From assembly GCF_900099825.1 (NCBI RefSeq), contig NZ_LT629693.1:434001-498000 (forward strand): 64,000 nt of DNA, written 5' to 3'. Both the position numbers and the translations under genes were made by a program. The notes under the pieces are model-generated. The model did no database searches and was not told where the DNA came from. It saw nothing but the letters and a program-made list of their open reading frames with translations. Below, piece after piece: positions 37,235 through 45,556 of the stretch; position 1 is the stretch's first letter, and each line of letters begins with the position of its first letter. The stretch comes from Bradyrhizobium ottawaense. Its GTDB lineage: Bacteria > Pseudomonadota > Alphaproteobacteria > Rhizobiales > Xanthobacteraceae.

Positions 37235-37807
37235 ATGAGCCGCATCCTCCTCGTCCTCGTGATGCTCGCCGCCACCGCCGGCGCCGTGATTGCCTATGGC
37301 GACCCCGATCAGATCGCGCGCGCCAGCGAACAGGTCTCCCATATGCTGGGGCGGAGCGCCGTGAAACCGGCGCCAGCGGTCGAGATTGCGCGGAGCCAGG
37401 CCGGTGAATTCGCGCTCAGCGTCAAGATCAACGGCGTCAAGGCGCCGATGGTGATCGACACGGGTGCGACCTCTGTCGTGTTGACCTGGGAAACCGCGAA
37501 GGCGATCGGACTGCCGCTCGAGATGCTGGAATACAATGTCGACGTCGAAACCGCCGGCGGTCACACCAAGGCGGCGCGGCTGACGCTGGATCGTCTCGCC
37601 GTCGGCCATCTGGTCGAGAAGTCAATTCCGGCGCTGGTAGTGCCGCGCGGACAGATGAAGACCAACCTGCTCGGCATGAGTTTTCTCGACCGGCTGGAGA
37701 GCTGGGGCGTGCAGGCCGATCGGTTGAAGCTGCACGGCTATCCCGACGTCACCGGCAGCATCAATGGCTCAGGCCGCCATCGCCGCGGCCGCACCGCCGT
37801 CAACTAG
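37235..37807 (+). CDS. TIGR02281-type clan AA aspartic protease
   Basis: Retropepsin-like protease of 190 residues with an N-terminal membrane anchor (ILLVLVMLAATAGAVIAYG). The single active-site motif VIDTGATSVVLTWETAKAIG is near residue 73, and the flap is followed by LLGMSFLDRLESW. One motif per chain means it works as a dimer, facing the periplasm. The target is unknown. Its 3' end overlaps the dusA 3' end by 39 bases tail to tail. Confidence 0.85.
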   Translation: MSRILLVLVMLAATAGAVIAYGDPDQIARASEQVSHMLGRSAVKPAPAVEIARSQAGEFALSVKINGVKAPMVIDTGATSVVLTWETAKAIGLPLEMLEYNVDVETAGGHTKAARLTLDRLAVGHLVEKSIPALVVPRGQMKTNLLGMSFLDRLESWGVQADRLKLHGYPDVTGSINGSGRHRRGRTAVN

Positions 37808-38764
37808 CGCCATCGCATCAACAAGCGCGTTGACGCCGGCCCCTGCCCTGACGCCGTTTTCGGCCAGATGGCGGCGGAACGCACGCGCGCCCTTGACGCC
37901 GTGGAACGCGCCGACGAAATGCCGTGTCATCGAATGCAGCCGCGTGCCTTGTGCGAGTTGCTGCTCGATATAGGGCAGCATCGCCGCGAACACGTCCTTC
38001 ATGGTCGCAAACGGCGCGGCCTCGCCGAACAGCTCGGGATCGACCGACAGCAGCCGCCACGGCTCCTGATAGGCCGCCCGCCCCAGCATCGCGCCGTCGA
38101 CATGATCGAGGTGTTGCCTTGCTTCGGCGATGCTGCCGATGCCGCCGTTGATGATGATGGGTACGCCGGGCAACGCGGCCTTCAGACGGTAGACCCTGTC
38201 GTAGTCGAGCGGCGGGATGTCGCGGTTTTCCTTCGGCGACAATCCGTTGAGCCAGGCCTTGCGGGCATGCACGATCAGGGCATCGCTGCCGGCCGCGATC
38301 ACGCCGCGTGCCAGCACGTCGAGGGCGATTTCCGGATCCTGGTCGTCGATGCCGATCCGGCATTTGACGGTGATGGGAATTTTCACCGCGCGCTTCATCG
38401 CGGCAACGCCTTCCGCAACCAGTTCAGGCTCCGCCATCAGGCAAGCGCCGAACCGGCCGTCCTTCACCCGGTCGGATGGACAGCCGACATTGAGATTGAT
38501 TTCGTCGTAGCCGAAATCCTCGCCGATCCTTGCAGCGGTCGCGAGCGCGTCGGGATCGGAACCGCCAAGCTGCAGCGCCACCGGATGCTCGCTGGCATCA
38601 AAGCCGAGCAGCCGCTCGCGGTCGCCATGAATGATGGCGCCGGTCGTCAGCATCTCCGTGTAGAGCCGGCCACGCCGCGTCATCAGACGGTGGAAGACGC
38701 GGCAATGCCGGTCGGTCCAGTCCATCATGGGGGCAACGGAAAAGCGATAATCTTGATATTTCAA
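37769..38764 (-). CDS. dusA: tRNA-dihydrouridine(20/20a) synthase
   Basis: FMN enzyme reducing U20/U20a in the tRNA D-loop. 331 residues with the Dus core: RFSVAPMMDWTDRHCRVFH at the start, QLGGSDPDALATAA, INLNVGCPSDRVKDGRFGACLM (catalytic Cys) and ALIVHARKAWLNGLSPKENR. DusA is a recorded integration target, with elements inserting at its 5' end. Here the 5' end abuts an integrase remnant and the start of accessory DNA, while the gene itself stays complete. Confidence 0.94.
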   Translation of the reverse strand: MKYQDYRFSVAPMMDWTDRHCRVFHRLMTRRGRLYTEMLTTGAIIHGDRERLLGFDASEHPVALQLGGSDPDALATAARIGEDFGYDEINLNVGCPSDRVKDGRFGACLMAEPELVAEGVAAMKRAVKIPITVKCRIGIDDQDPEIALDVLARGVIAAGSDALIVHARKAWLNGLSPKENRDIPPLDYDRVYRLKAALPGVPIIINGGIGSIAEARQHLDHVDGAMLGRAAYQEPWRLLSVDPELFGEAAPFATMKDVFAAMLPYIEQQLAQGTRLHSMTRHFVGAFHGVKGARAFRRHLAENGVRAGAGVNALVDAMALVDGGAAAAMAA

Positions 38765-38801
38765 CAGTTTATCTTACTCTTCAATGGGATGAACCGCGAA
38801 C

Positions 38802-38894
38802 GTGTGCACTCCAAACTAGACGAAATTGCACACGTTTGTACCCGTTTTGACCTCTCAGTGCACACATAGTGCACACGAAAGTCGGAGTGCACAC
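38802..38894. repeat. AGTGCACAC repeat cluster at island boundary
   Basis: AGTGCACAC occurs three times direct (38857, 38868, 38886) and once inverted (38802-38810). A near copy TTGCACAC is at 38826. All lie between the dusA start and the integrase start. They look like arm-type integrase or excisionase sites. Confidence 0.55.
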
Positions 38895-38896
38895 GC

Positions 38897-39184
38897 GTGG
38901 CGACCTTCACACAAATGGCATCCGGAAACTGGCGCGTCCAGGTCCGCCGCAAGACCCGTTATGTGGCCGAGACGTTCCGGAGACGCAAGGATGGCGAAGA
39001 GTGGGCGCTCGAAATGGAGCGCAACATCGACCGCAACGGTTCAGCTAAGCCACGCGCGGCACGGAACGTTCGCACGTTTGGCGACCTCATCGACCTACAT
39101 GACGACGACATGCACGAAGTTGGAAAGCCGCGACATTCTTCAGCGGCTTACGCATTGACAGTCAGCGTCTCAAGGCGCGGCTGA
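38897..39184 (+). pseudogene. Tyrosine integrase, N-terminal fragment
   Basis: Starts GTG 38897 as MATFTQMASGNWRVQVRRK, the amino-terminal DNA-binding beta-sheet of phage integrases. It continues through DGEEWALEMERNID and RTFGDLIDLHDDDMHEVGK, the start of the SAM-like core-binding domain. Similarity ends near 39150, and the catalytic domain with the R-H-R-Y residues is absent. What follows is the tail of the AbiEi-like gene on the other strand. It is the remnant of the integrase that placed the island at dusA. Confidence 0.75.
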
Positions 39185-39621
39185 ACGACTTTTTCCCATA
39201 TGCCGGCCTCGACTGCGTACTTTGCGATTTCGGACGGTGTCGCCTTGCGTAGCCTGAGCGCGTCTTTCATCGCTTGCGTGGCATGTGCGAGACCTGCGGG
39301 CGCGTTGTAGAAAGCCTTCTGACGTTGGCCGCTCTTGAAGAGATCAACGATCGTCTTGGCCGGCACATAGATCGGTACTGAGACCCCTTCGATGGTGTGA
39401 CGCTCAATGCCCTTGTCGAACTCCTTGGGACCAACCCATCCTAAGTCGCTGCTCGACATCGGTCCCCATACTATTCTGATCAGCGCGGGCGTGGAGAGCC
39501 AGTATGGACATCCGCACTCCCAAGCGTTGCAGGTGTACGCGCGAGTGGCCAAGCACGTCTTTTCGACCCACATGGAAGGCGGAGTCTCGCTGCTCACACA
39601 GCCCGGCCAAACGGAGATCAC
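39148..39621 (-). pseudogene. AbiEi-like type IV antitoxin, C-terminal fragment
   Basis: The 157-codon frame has the AbiEi antitoxin C-terminal pattern: IERHTIEGVSVPIYVPAKTIVDLFKSG, split as HTIEGVSVPIYV then PAKTIVDLF. Ahead of it is TPPSMWV, followed by the helix AMKDALRLRKATPSEIAKYA. The usual N-terminal winged helix is missing. The region before residue 60 aligns poorly, so the frame is probably shifted. The partner toxin AbiEii is not present. It is a broken module, with function inferred from family only. Confidence 0.6.
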
Positions 39622-39840
39622 GACGACGTTGAAACGCCACCGAACCCGTCAGGGGCGAAGCGCAGCGGCGCACCCGAGCGAACGAGTTTTTTGAGAGCGA
39701 AGCGGCCGCGAGGAGCCGGGACTAGCAGGACCGGCGGGGAAAAAAGGAGATGGCGAGGGTTTTGGCGGCGGAGCGGTTCCCATAGGTCGTCACGCCCACA
39801 AGCAGGGAATCGTTCCTTTGAGGCTTACAGAGGATAGACC

Positions 39841-40155
39841 GTGACTGCGATCGGATACGTCACCAGGAACGACAACGGCGGTTCAGGGGCAGCTCACGAC
39901 CGTGTCGATCCGGGCCGACATCGACATCGTGCCCAACCGCGACGAGAGCTGCGGGTACTCATCCAGACTTCCGGGTCGTCATCCGAGGCCTCGTGATCCG
40001 CCTAGATACAACAAGCGCAAGGATAACTGCGGCAGGGACTATGTGAGCCTATCGCTGGCGTCTCCCGAGTTCGGACCTTCGCAAACGCAAGCACTGCCGT
40101 TCAGCGACCGGATGCCATCGACGAATCGTGGAGCATCATCTTTGCCGGCGAATAG
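39841..40155 (+). pseudogene. DUF736-family protein, frameshifted
   Basis: Family pieces appear in order but in different frames: GTG 39841 VTAIGYVTRNDNGG, then VSIRADIDIVPNRDES, HPDFRVVIRGL, DYVSLSLASPEFGP and DESWSIIFAGE at the stop. At least three shifts are needed to join them. DUF736 genes are markers of rhizobial conjugative elements, often close to ParB and ArdC genes as here. Confidence 0.65.
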
Positions 40156-40341
40156 CTGACGTCGCGTGACCCGCGCCTCGGTGAGACGTCTGCGTTGTTC
40201 ATTATCGCGGCGTCCGACGCGCGAGACCGTGCGTTAATCCATCGTGGTATAGTTTTTGCTAGTTTCGTGTTAGCTTGATGGCGCGCGCGCTGGTTCGCAG
40301 CGTCCGCGCATTCGTCAAGCCAACCAAACTACGAGGAAGAC

Positions 40342-40425
40342 ATGGCAAAGAAAGCGAAGAAGGCAAAGAAGTCGGCCAAGGCGACCAAGAAAGTCGCGAA
40401 GAAGACCAAGAAGATGAAGAAGTAA
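40342..40425 (+). CDS. Lysine-rich 27-residue protein
   Basis: ATG 40342, product MAKKAKKAKKSAKATKKVAK followed by KTKKMKK, 27 residues of which 16 are Lys. A GAGGAAG ribosome site sits 4 bases upstream and a strong terminator follows, so it is likely a real short gene. The composition resembles the C-terminal tails of bacterial histone H1-like proteins, suggesting nucleic-acid binding. It is below the size usually annotated. Confidence 0.5.
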   Translation: MAKKAKKAKKSAKATKKVAKKTKKMKK

Positions 40426-40488
40426 GCGCGCGGTTTTCCGCAAGCGCAAAGCCGCCGCGGCATCGCGGCGACGATCAGACCGGCCCCA

Positions 40489-40545
40489 TGTGCACACGGC
40501 TCAAGAAGCCTGCGACTGATGCACATGGGGCTGGTTTCTTGTTTC
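40489..40545 (+). terminator. Long-stem terminator
   Basis: ACCGGCCCCATGTGCA pairs with TGCACATGGGGCTGGT (16 bp, one G-U), followed by TTCTTGTTT. It is placed 64 bases after the Lys-rich gene. Confidence 0.7.
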
Positions 40546-40595
40546 GGGGCGTATGCCGCACAGGTCTCGTCGATTCTCCAGATTGCTTTGTAGCC

Positions 40596-41222
40596 TCAGC
40601 GCCGATCGTCCATCCCTTCGCGGGAGCAGTCATCGGGGCGGCTTCCAGTGCCGATGCATTGACGATAGCGCCAGGGCTGGACGAATCGTCCACCCCACAT
40701 ACCGATCTGCTTACCTCGCGCCTCGGCCTCCGCCGGCGCATAGTCGCCCTTGCTGTAACGTGGCCAGTCGATGGCAAGCCCGCCGCGCACCATCCAGTCC
40801 GCTAGATCGACCTTGCCGACGCTGCAGACCGCGACCGTCCGCTTGTACCGGTCGCGGTCGACCTCGACGCAAGCGACCGTCTGCCCGCCGATGAACCCGG
40901 CCAGCGCATTGGACGCCACCTGCCCGCAGCGGTAGGGGTCGCCGTGTGGGTTGCTACAGAGCTGGTCGTGTTCGGGAGCGTCGATCCCGAACAGGCGCAC
41001 GCGCGTGCCATGGATTTCGATGGTATCGCCATCGATCACGCTGGCTTGCCCGGTCACGTCGTCGGCGCGAGCCTTTTCCGCAAGCAGCACGGCCGTAACC
41101 AGCAGCGCAAAGGCACCGCGAACGATCGCTTGCCGGCTCGCAGGCTGGTTCAACCGAATCAAAGCGAACTCCGGCGACATCGTTTCGGTCGGGCGTGATT
41201 GTCTGGGGACGGCGATTTCCAT
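40596..41222 (-). CDS. Thermonuclease-family (SNase-like) exported nuclease
   Basis: 208 residues with an N-terminal hydrophobic export segment (AFALLVTAVLLAEKARA). The SNase domain follows: ASVIDGDTIEIHGTRVRLFG, then IDAPE (catalytic Asp/Arg/Glu region), RCGQVASNAL and DRYKRTVAVC with the second Arg. A C-terminal extension is rich in Arg/Asp. Such genes are usual neighbours of DUF736, ParB and ArdC in rhizobial mobile elements, perhaps acting on DNA in the periplasm. Confidence 0.85.
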   Translation of the reverse strand: MEIAVPRQSRPTETMSPEFALIRLNQPASRQAIVRGAFALLVTAVLLAEKARADDVTGQASVIDGDTIEIHGTRVRLFGIDAPEHDQLCSNPHGDPYRCGQVASNALAGFIGGQTVACVEVDRDRYKRTVAVCSVGKVDLADWMVRGGLAIDWPRYSKGDYAPAEAEARGKQIGMWGGRFVQPWRYRQCIGTGSRPDDCSREGMDDRR

Positions 41223-41236
41223 CTATCCGCACCGCC

Positions 41237-41344
41237 CTACGGCGCACCGACAGTCAGGGAGGAAACGACCCGGGCCAGCACCACGACGGTTGCGGTCAGT
41301 GTCGCTGCTCCGACCGAAGCTAGCGCAACGCAATGCTTCACCAT
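41237..41344 (-). CDS. Short membrane peptide, 35 residues
   Basis: From ATG 41344 the frame gives MVKHCVALASVGAATLTATV followed by VVLARVVSSLTVGAP, one hydrophobic segment. A GGACGGAAG ribosome site precedes it and the nuclease gene starts 14 bases after its stop. No family is known. A chance frame cannot be excluded. Confidence 0.35.
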   Translation of the reverse strand: MVKHCVALASVGAATLTATVVVLARVVSSLTVGAP

Positions 41345-41548
41345 GGCACTTCCGTCCTTAAAGACGCTGAATGCATTTGGCATGGGTTGGCTCCGTCGAG
41401 TTCCATCCATGGATCCCTCCGGACTCATAATCCGAGTCGCTATGGCTGCGCCTCAGGCTTATTTCCGGGGCCGTTAGGGTTTGATTCACGACTCGCCGAC
41501 TCCCGGCAAACGGCTGCGGCTAAGGCCGCCGCAGCCGAATCGGCATGC

Positions 41549-43312
41549 TCAGGCGCCGGTAAACAAATCCTTAACAGCCTCCCAGTCGCTGGCCGCCTGC
41601 AGGGTCTTGGCGGCGTCATAGGCATGCGGCGGGAACGCCATATAGCGCGGCACCCAGCCTTCGGTTTTGTCCCGCCCCTCGCCGTTGAGGCAGTCGCGGA
41701 TGATCTTCCGCTGCACCTTTGTCGTTTCCGACACGTTGGCGGCGGCGGTGTCAGCGCCTGCGACATCCGCAAGCATGGCATTGACCGCGCCGCGATCCCG
41801 GACGAGATCGAGGAAGGCATCGTCGGCCGCCCACCACCGCGCCACGTCGGGGGCCACAAGGAAGCCCGCTGCCTCGACCAGCGACGACCTGGCGCAGAGG
41901 GTTTCGGCCATGAGCAAAGTTAGCACCCGTAACACCTGTTCGTCCGGCAGCGTCAGCAGCCGGGCGAGCACGGCGGCGCCCCGATAGGCATCGGCATTGC
42001 CCCGCGTCAACGTACCGTAGTGGCTCGGTTCGAGGTCAACCAATTCGAAGATCGCGGTGCGCTCTGTCTCGAAGGCTGCCTGGGCTCGCCCTGCGGCCAC
42101 GCTTTCAGCAATGGCCTCCTTGTCGGCGCGCTGCGGCTCGGGACGCACACTCCACAGCGGCGACCCGGCGACGATGTGCGCGACAGCAAGCCGGAGTGCG
42201 ATGCCGGGCCGCGACAGCAGTTCGGCGCGCACGATGGCGTGTCGATGCAGGGCAAGATAGTTCTCGGCCGCCTTGGTCAATTCAGCCTTGGCAATCGTGG
42301 ACCTTTCCGGCGTGCCGGTGGCGTTTCCGCCCTGAGCCTCGCCGTCGTCCGCGTCCCGCTCATCCCGGTCGCGATAACCGGCATGGACCTCGATCTCGCC
42401 GTTCGAGCCGACCTCGATGAACGCGTGCCCGCCGTCTTCCAGCGCGACTTCATCGTACTGCCAGTCGTGGAAACGGCTGCCTCTCTCCATGACGGTCGCC
42501 TGTTGCCAGCCTTTGCCGGTCAGGTCGTCCCGCAGCTGCGCAATCGCGGTGTTCTGAAGCCCCCAGAAGGCATCGTGGTCGCTGAAGTAGCCGACGTCGC
42601 CAAAGAGATCGGTGACGATATTGCCGGGGTAGTTCGCAAGCGGAAACAACGCGACCTTGGTTGCGATCTGTTCGCCTCCGAACAGCCAGCGCTTGAGGCG
42701 AAAACCCCGTGGCGCTCCCTCCCCATCATCGTCCGGACCGGCCTCCGTGGCCAATGCTTCGACCCACTCCTTCTGCTGGCTCCTCGTCGCCGATGTGAGC
42801 AGGCGCAGGTCTTCGCCCTCGATGGTGCCTGCGCGGAAGGCTTCCTTGATTTTCGGGTGGAGGGAGGCGATCGCGATCGCAAGGCGTTGCTTGACCCGAA
42901 GCTCGGTCACGCCGAACGTTGCGGCAATCTCCTCCACCTTGCGGCCTTGCTTGAGCAGTTTGGCGAAGGCCTCGTACTCCTGGAGTTCGTCCATTGGCTG
43001 GCGGGCGACGTTTTCGATAAGGGAGGCTTCCATCGCGCCGGTATCGTCGCCCGTGGCCGTCACGGCGCACGGCAGCAGCACCTCGTCAGGTGCTGCGCCC
43101 TGTTCCTCGGCGACCTTGCTTGCGGCGAAATAGCGCCGTCGCCCGGCGATGATCTCAAAGCCTTCTTCAACTGGTCGCACCAGTAGCGGCTGCAGAACGC
43201 CGCGGGCGCGGATTGACGGCAGGATGTCGGAGACATCGGGCGGTTTGCGTCCATGGCGGACATTGACGGTGGCTACCTTGAGGTTGCTCAAGGGAATGTG
43301 TTGCAGGTCCAT
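41549..43312 (-). CDS. ParB/RepB-like protein of mobile element
   Basis: 587 residues. The N-terminal ParB nuclease-like domain shows IPLSNLKVATVNVRHG, SIRARGVLQPLLVRP, IIAGRRRYFAASKVA, and a helix-turn-helix as QEYEAFAKLLKQGRKVEEIAA. A long C-terminal part specific to the plasmid/ICE group follows, with WLFGGEQIATKVALFPLANY. It is larger than chromosomal ParB (about 290) and lacks a ParA partner here. The likely role is element maintenance or gene control, not chromosome segregation. Confidence 0.85.
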   Translation of the reverse strand: MDLQHIPLSNLKVATVNVRHGRKPPDVSDILPSIRARGVLQPLLVRPVEEGFEIIAGRRRYFAASKVAEEQGAAPDEVLLPCAVTATGDDTGAMEASLIENVARQPMDELQEYEAFAKLLKQGRKVEEIAATFGVTELRVKQRLAIAIASLHPKIKEAFRAGTIEGEDLRLLTSATRSQQKEWVEALATEAGPDDDGEGAPRGFRLKRWLFGGEQIATKVALFPLANYPGNIVTDLFGDVGYFSDHDAFWGLQNTAIAQLRDDLTGKGWQQATVMERGSRFHDWQYDEVALEDGGHAFIEVGSNGEIEVHAGYRDRDERDADDGEAQGGNATGTPERSTIAKAELTKAAENYLALHRHAIVRAELLSRPGIALRLAVAHIVAGSPLWSVRPEPQRADKEAIAESVAAGRAQAAFETERTAIFELVDLEPSHYGTLTRGNADAYRGAAVLARLLTLPDEQVLRVLTLLMAETLCARSSLVEAAGFLVAPDVARWWAADDAFLDLVRDRGAVNAMLADVAGADTAAANVSETTKVQRKIIRDCLNGEGRDKTEGWVPRYMAFPPHAYDAAKTLQAASDWEAVKDLFTGA

Positions 43313-43453
43313 TATCTTATCTCCTTCGGTTGATGTTGAGGTGAAGGCTCAGCGATTGCGAACAGCCTCACCGACGAGCCCGGTTTCGGGAGGCAATGGG
43401 TTTCTTGAAAGCCGGTGGGCGCCTGCGTCCGGGGATCGCCGGGGACGGAGGCG

Positions 43454-44491
43454 CTATGCCGGTAGTCCGTCCCGCGCTTGGTCGTCGGTGCTCGCGGTGA
43501 CCGGCGCTCGGAAGGCCAGCAGGAAATCGGCGGCTTTCGAGGCCTTGCTGGCGGCGCGGAAGATGGCGCGATTATCCGAACGCAGGACGCTCAGCCAGTT
43601 GCCGAGATAATCGGCGTGGCGCACGGTCGGCTGGATCGACAGCGCGGCACAGACGAAGGCGGCCGTGATCTCGGCGACGAGTTCCTCGCTGGCGTAGAGC
43701 TTCGAGCCGAACGAGCCGGTCTGGTCGCGGTTCAGCCTTTTGGCGTGCCCGGTCCAGTGCCCCAGCTCGTGAAACAGGGTCCGGTAGTAATTGATCTGAT
43801 CGAAGAAGGCGGGCTGCGGCGGGATGTGAACCGCGTCTTCCGAAGGCCGATAGAAGGCGTGCGCTCCGCCGGTACGGATATCGGCCAGCGTCGCTTTCGC
43901 GAGCGCCTCGGCCTGCGGTACGATCTGGCGTTCCGGCAAGGCGGGTGCGAAGCCAAGGCAGTGATCCGGCAGGTTCTCGCATTGCGCGACGTTAAAGACG
44001 GTATAGCGCCGCAGGAACGGCACCGCCTCGGCCGCGCCGTTCCGTTCGTCTTGGCCGTTCCCCTCGCCCTGGCCCGACGCGGCTTCGCTGCCCCCGCCGT
44101 TGCTTCGATTGCCCTTGGGAATGAACTTGTCGGCGTAACAGACGCTGACCCCGTGTTCGCCCTTGCGCACTGCGCCTCCAAGGCTGAGCGCTTGGCGAAA
44201 GGTGAGCCAGCTTTGCGAGGTGAAACCTTGATCGAACAGCCGGCCCCAGAGGATCAGCACATTGATGCCGGAATAGGATTTCCCGGTTGCGGCGTTTCGC
44301 GGCAGTCCGAGCGCGGCGTTCCCCGGGCTAGCGCCCCAAGGCTGCGCCCAAGGGAAGGTGCCAGCTTCCAGATCGGCGATAATCCGTGCTGTGATCTCCT
44401 CGTAAAGACTTGCCTTAGAAGCGGCCTTGGGGGCTACCTTGGGACTTTCCTTGGGCCTCTCCGCGCGCTCCCGGTGTAGATGGTTGGACAT
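43454..44491 (-). CDS. ardC: ArdC-family antirestriction protein
   Basis: 345 residues from ATG 44491 (ribosome site GGAGA). The N-terminal ssDNA-binding domain is seen as SLYEEITARIIADLEAGTFP and ATGKSYSGINVLILWG. The C-terminal zincin-like peptidase domain contains FHELGHWTGHAKRLN (HExxH) near residue 244, followed by EELVAEITAAF with the third ligand Glu. ArdC proteins protect incoming conjugative DNA from restriction. It lies 141 bases upstream of the ParB-like gene on the same strand. Confidence 0.88.
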   Translation of the reverse strand: MSNHLHRERAERPKESPKVAPKAASKASLYEEITARIIADLEAGTFPWAQPWGASPGNAALGLPRNAATGKSYSGINVLILWGRLFDQGFTSQSWLTFRQALSLGGAVRKGEHGVSVCYADKFIPKGNRSNGGGSEAASGQGEGNGQDERNGAAEAVPFLRRYTVFNVAQCENLPDHCLGFAPALPERQIVPQAEALAKATLADIRTGGAHAFYRPSEDAVHIPPQPAFFDQINYYRTLFHELGHWTGHAKRLNRDQTGSFGSKLYASEELVAEITAAFVCAALSIQPTVRHADYLGNWLSVLRSDNRAIFRAASKASKAADFLLAFRAPVTASTDDQARDGLPA

Positions 44492-44527
44492 GACAATCTC
44501 CGCTCGCTTTCTTTCTTCCGCGTCCTG

Positions 44528-44724
44528 CCCCCGGAAGGCGGGGTGGGCGGCGAAGAGCGACCGGACAGCCCCGAACGCAGAGGCGGGCCGCACAGGAACG
44601 GCCGGAGCGTCAGCGGAGGACCGCGAGCGTTACGCAATCGTCATTTCGAAAATTTAGCGGCTCGCGGTTGCGGCTCGCCGGTTCGGGGCTATACGGGAGC
44701 GCCGCCCACCCCGCCTTCTGGGGG
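44528..44724. repeat. Large inverted repeat upstream of ardC
   Basis: The arm pieces 44528-44551 and 44568-44576 pair with 44701-44724 and 44681-44689 (CCCCCGGAAGGCGGGGTGGG with its near-complement; GCCCCGAAC with GTTCGGGGC). A loop of about 100 bases contains no supported gene. It fills the gap between ardC and the terminator. Nothing else is seen from 44758 to 44959. Confidence 0.7.
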
Positions 44725-44728
44725 CCAC

Positions 44729-44757
44729 TAAAAACCAGCCGGCCGTTCAGGCCGGCT
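44729..44757 (-). terminator. Terminator of the luxI operon
   Basis: AGCCGGCC-GTTCA-GGCCGGCT. On the minus strand it is followed by GGTTTTTAG, about 200 bases past the isochorismatase-like stop. Confidence 0.75.
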
Positions 44758-44959
44758 CCGCAGATCTGTCTGCTGCGAGCTAGCGCACGTACCCGACGGT
44801 GTGGCGATGCAAGCGCAAGCACCCTGTTGCAAACGGACCATACCGCCGTGCTTCGCTACGTCCGCGCCAGGGATCGAAGCCGAAGGCCGAGACCGCGATC
44901 GCGGGCTCGGTTCACGAGAGCCCGCCCCGCATGCGAAGCGCCTGGCGGGTGGCGCCCGG

Positions 44960-45496
44960 TCACGACAAGAGTTGCCGAACCCTCTGTTTCAGACTGGCGT
45001 CATCCAGGCACACCGCCCATTCCAGCAGGGCTTGTCGGACAGTCGTCGTCAACACGCCGTGGAGCGCCAGGCGGTCGAGAACAAGCGACCGGTCAGCTTC
45101 AACCCGCGCGGTGGACAGATCGGCAAGCAATCGCACATCGTACCCGCGTCGCACTCCCTCGAGCGCAGCAATAAAAACATCTTCTTCCAGCCAGGCCCCG
45201 CCCAGAACAACAACACCGACATTCGATGCTGCCAGTGAGTCTGTAAATCGCTGATCGAGCCATAGCGAAAGACCATCGACGTCCAGCGGCGCAATTGAAT
45301 GAGCGACCTCCTCCGCCAATTGGCTCCGTTCATATTCGCCAACCGCGGTTTGGGAGACGCCAAATATTTTCTGGCAAAATGGAAGCAGGGTCAGGCTGGC
45401 GCGGCGACGCGTGGCGAACTCGGCCGCTACACTGGCCTGTTCGCCGCGCGCGAGATTGATCAGAACAATTCGACTATGCCTCGGGTCTGCCAGCAT
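44960..45496 (-). CDS. Isochorismatase-fold protein lacking catalytic residues
   Basis: 178 residues. The fold is recognised from VVVLGGAWLEEDVFIAALEG, then RRGYDVRLLADLSTAR, the typical second half of cysteine hydrolases. The canonical catalytic Asp at the first strand is Asn here (RIVLINLARG). The nucleophile Cys position (normally xxCV) reads EEDV. It is therefore probably not an active hydrolase. It begins 61 bases after the luxI stop, on the same strand, and shares its terminator. This linkage to an autoinducer synthase is unusual. Confidence 0.65.
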   Translation of the reverse strand: MLADPRHSRIVLINLARGEQASVAAEFATRRRASLTLLPFCQKIFGVSQTAVGEYERSQLAEEVAHSIAPLDVDGLSLWLDQRFTDSLAASNVGVVVLGGAWLEEDVFIAALEGVRRGYDVRLLADLSTARVEADRSLVLDRLALHGVLTTTVRQALLEWAVCLDDASLKQRVRQLLS

Positions 45497-45556
45497 CTCA
45501 CGCTCTTGATCCGACCGCCTGCTCCGCTTGCGCTCGATGCGGGCACCTCATGGCCG

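Noticed and set aside
44668..45254. Overlapping plus-strand frames of 145-168 codons
   Set aside because: Mutually overlapping, Arg-rich, and opposite the isochorismatase-like gene and its terminator.
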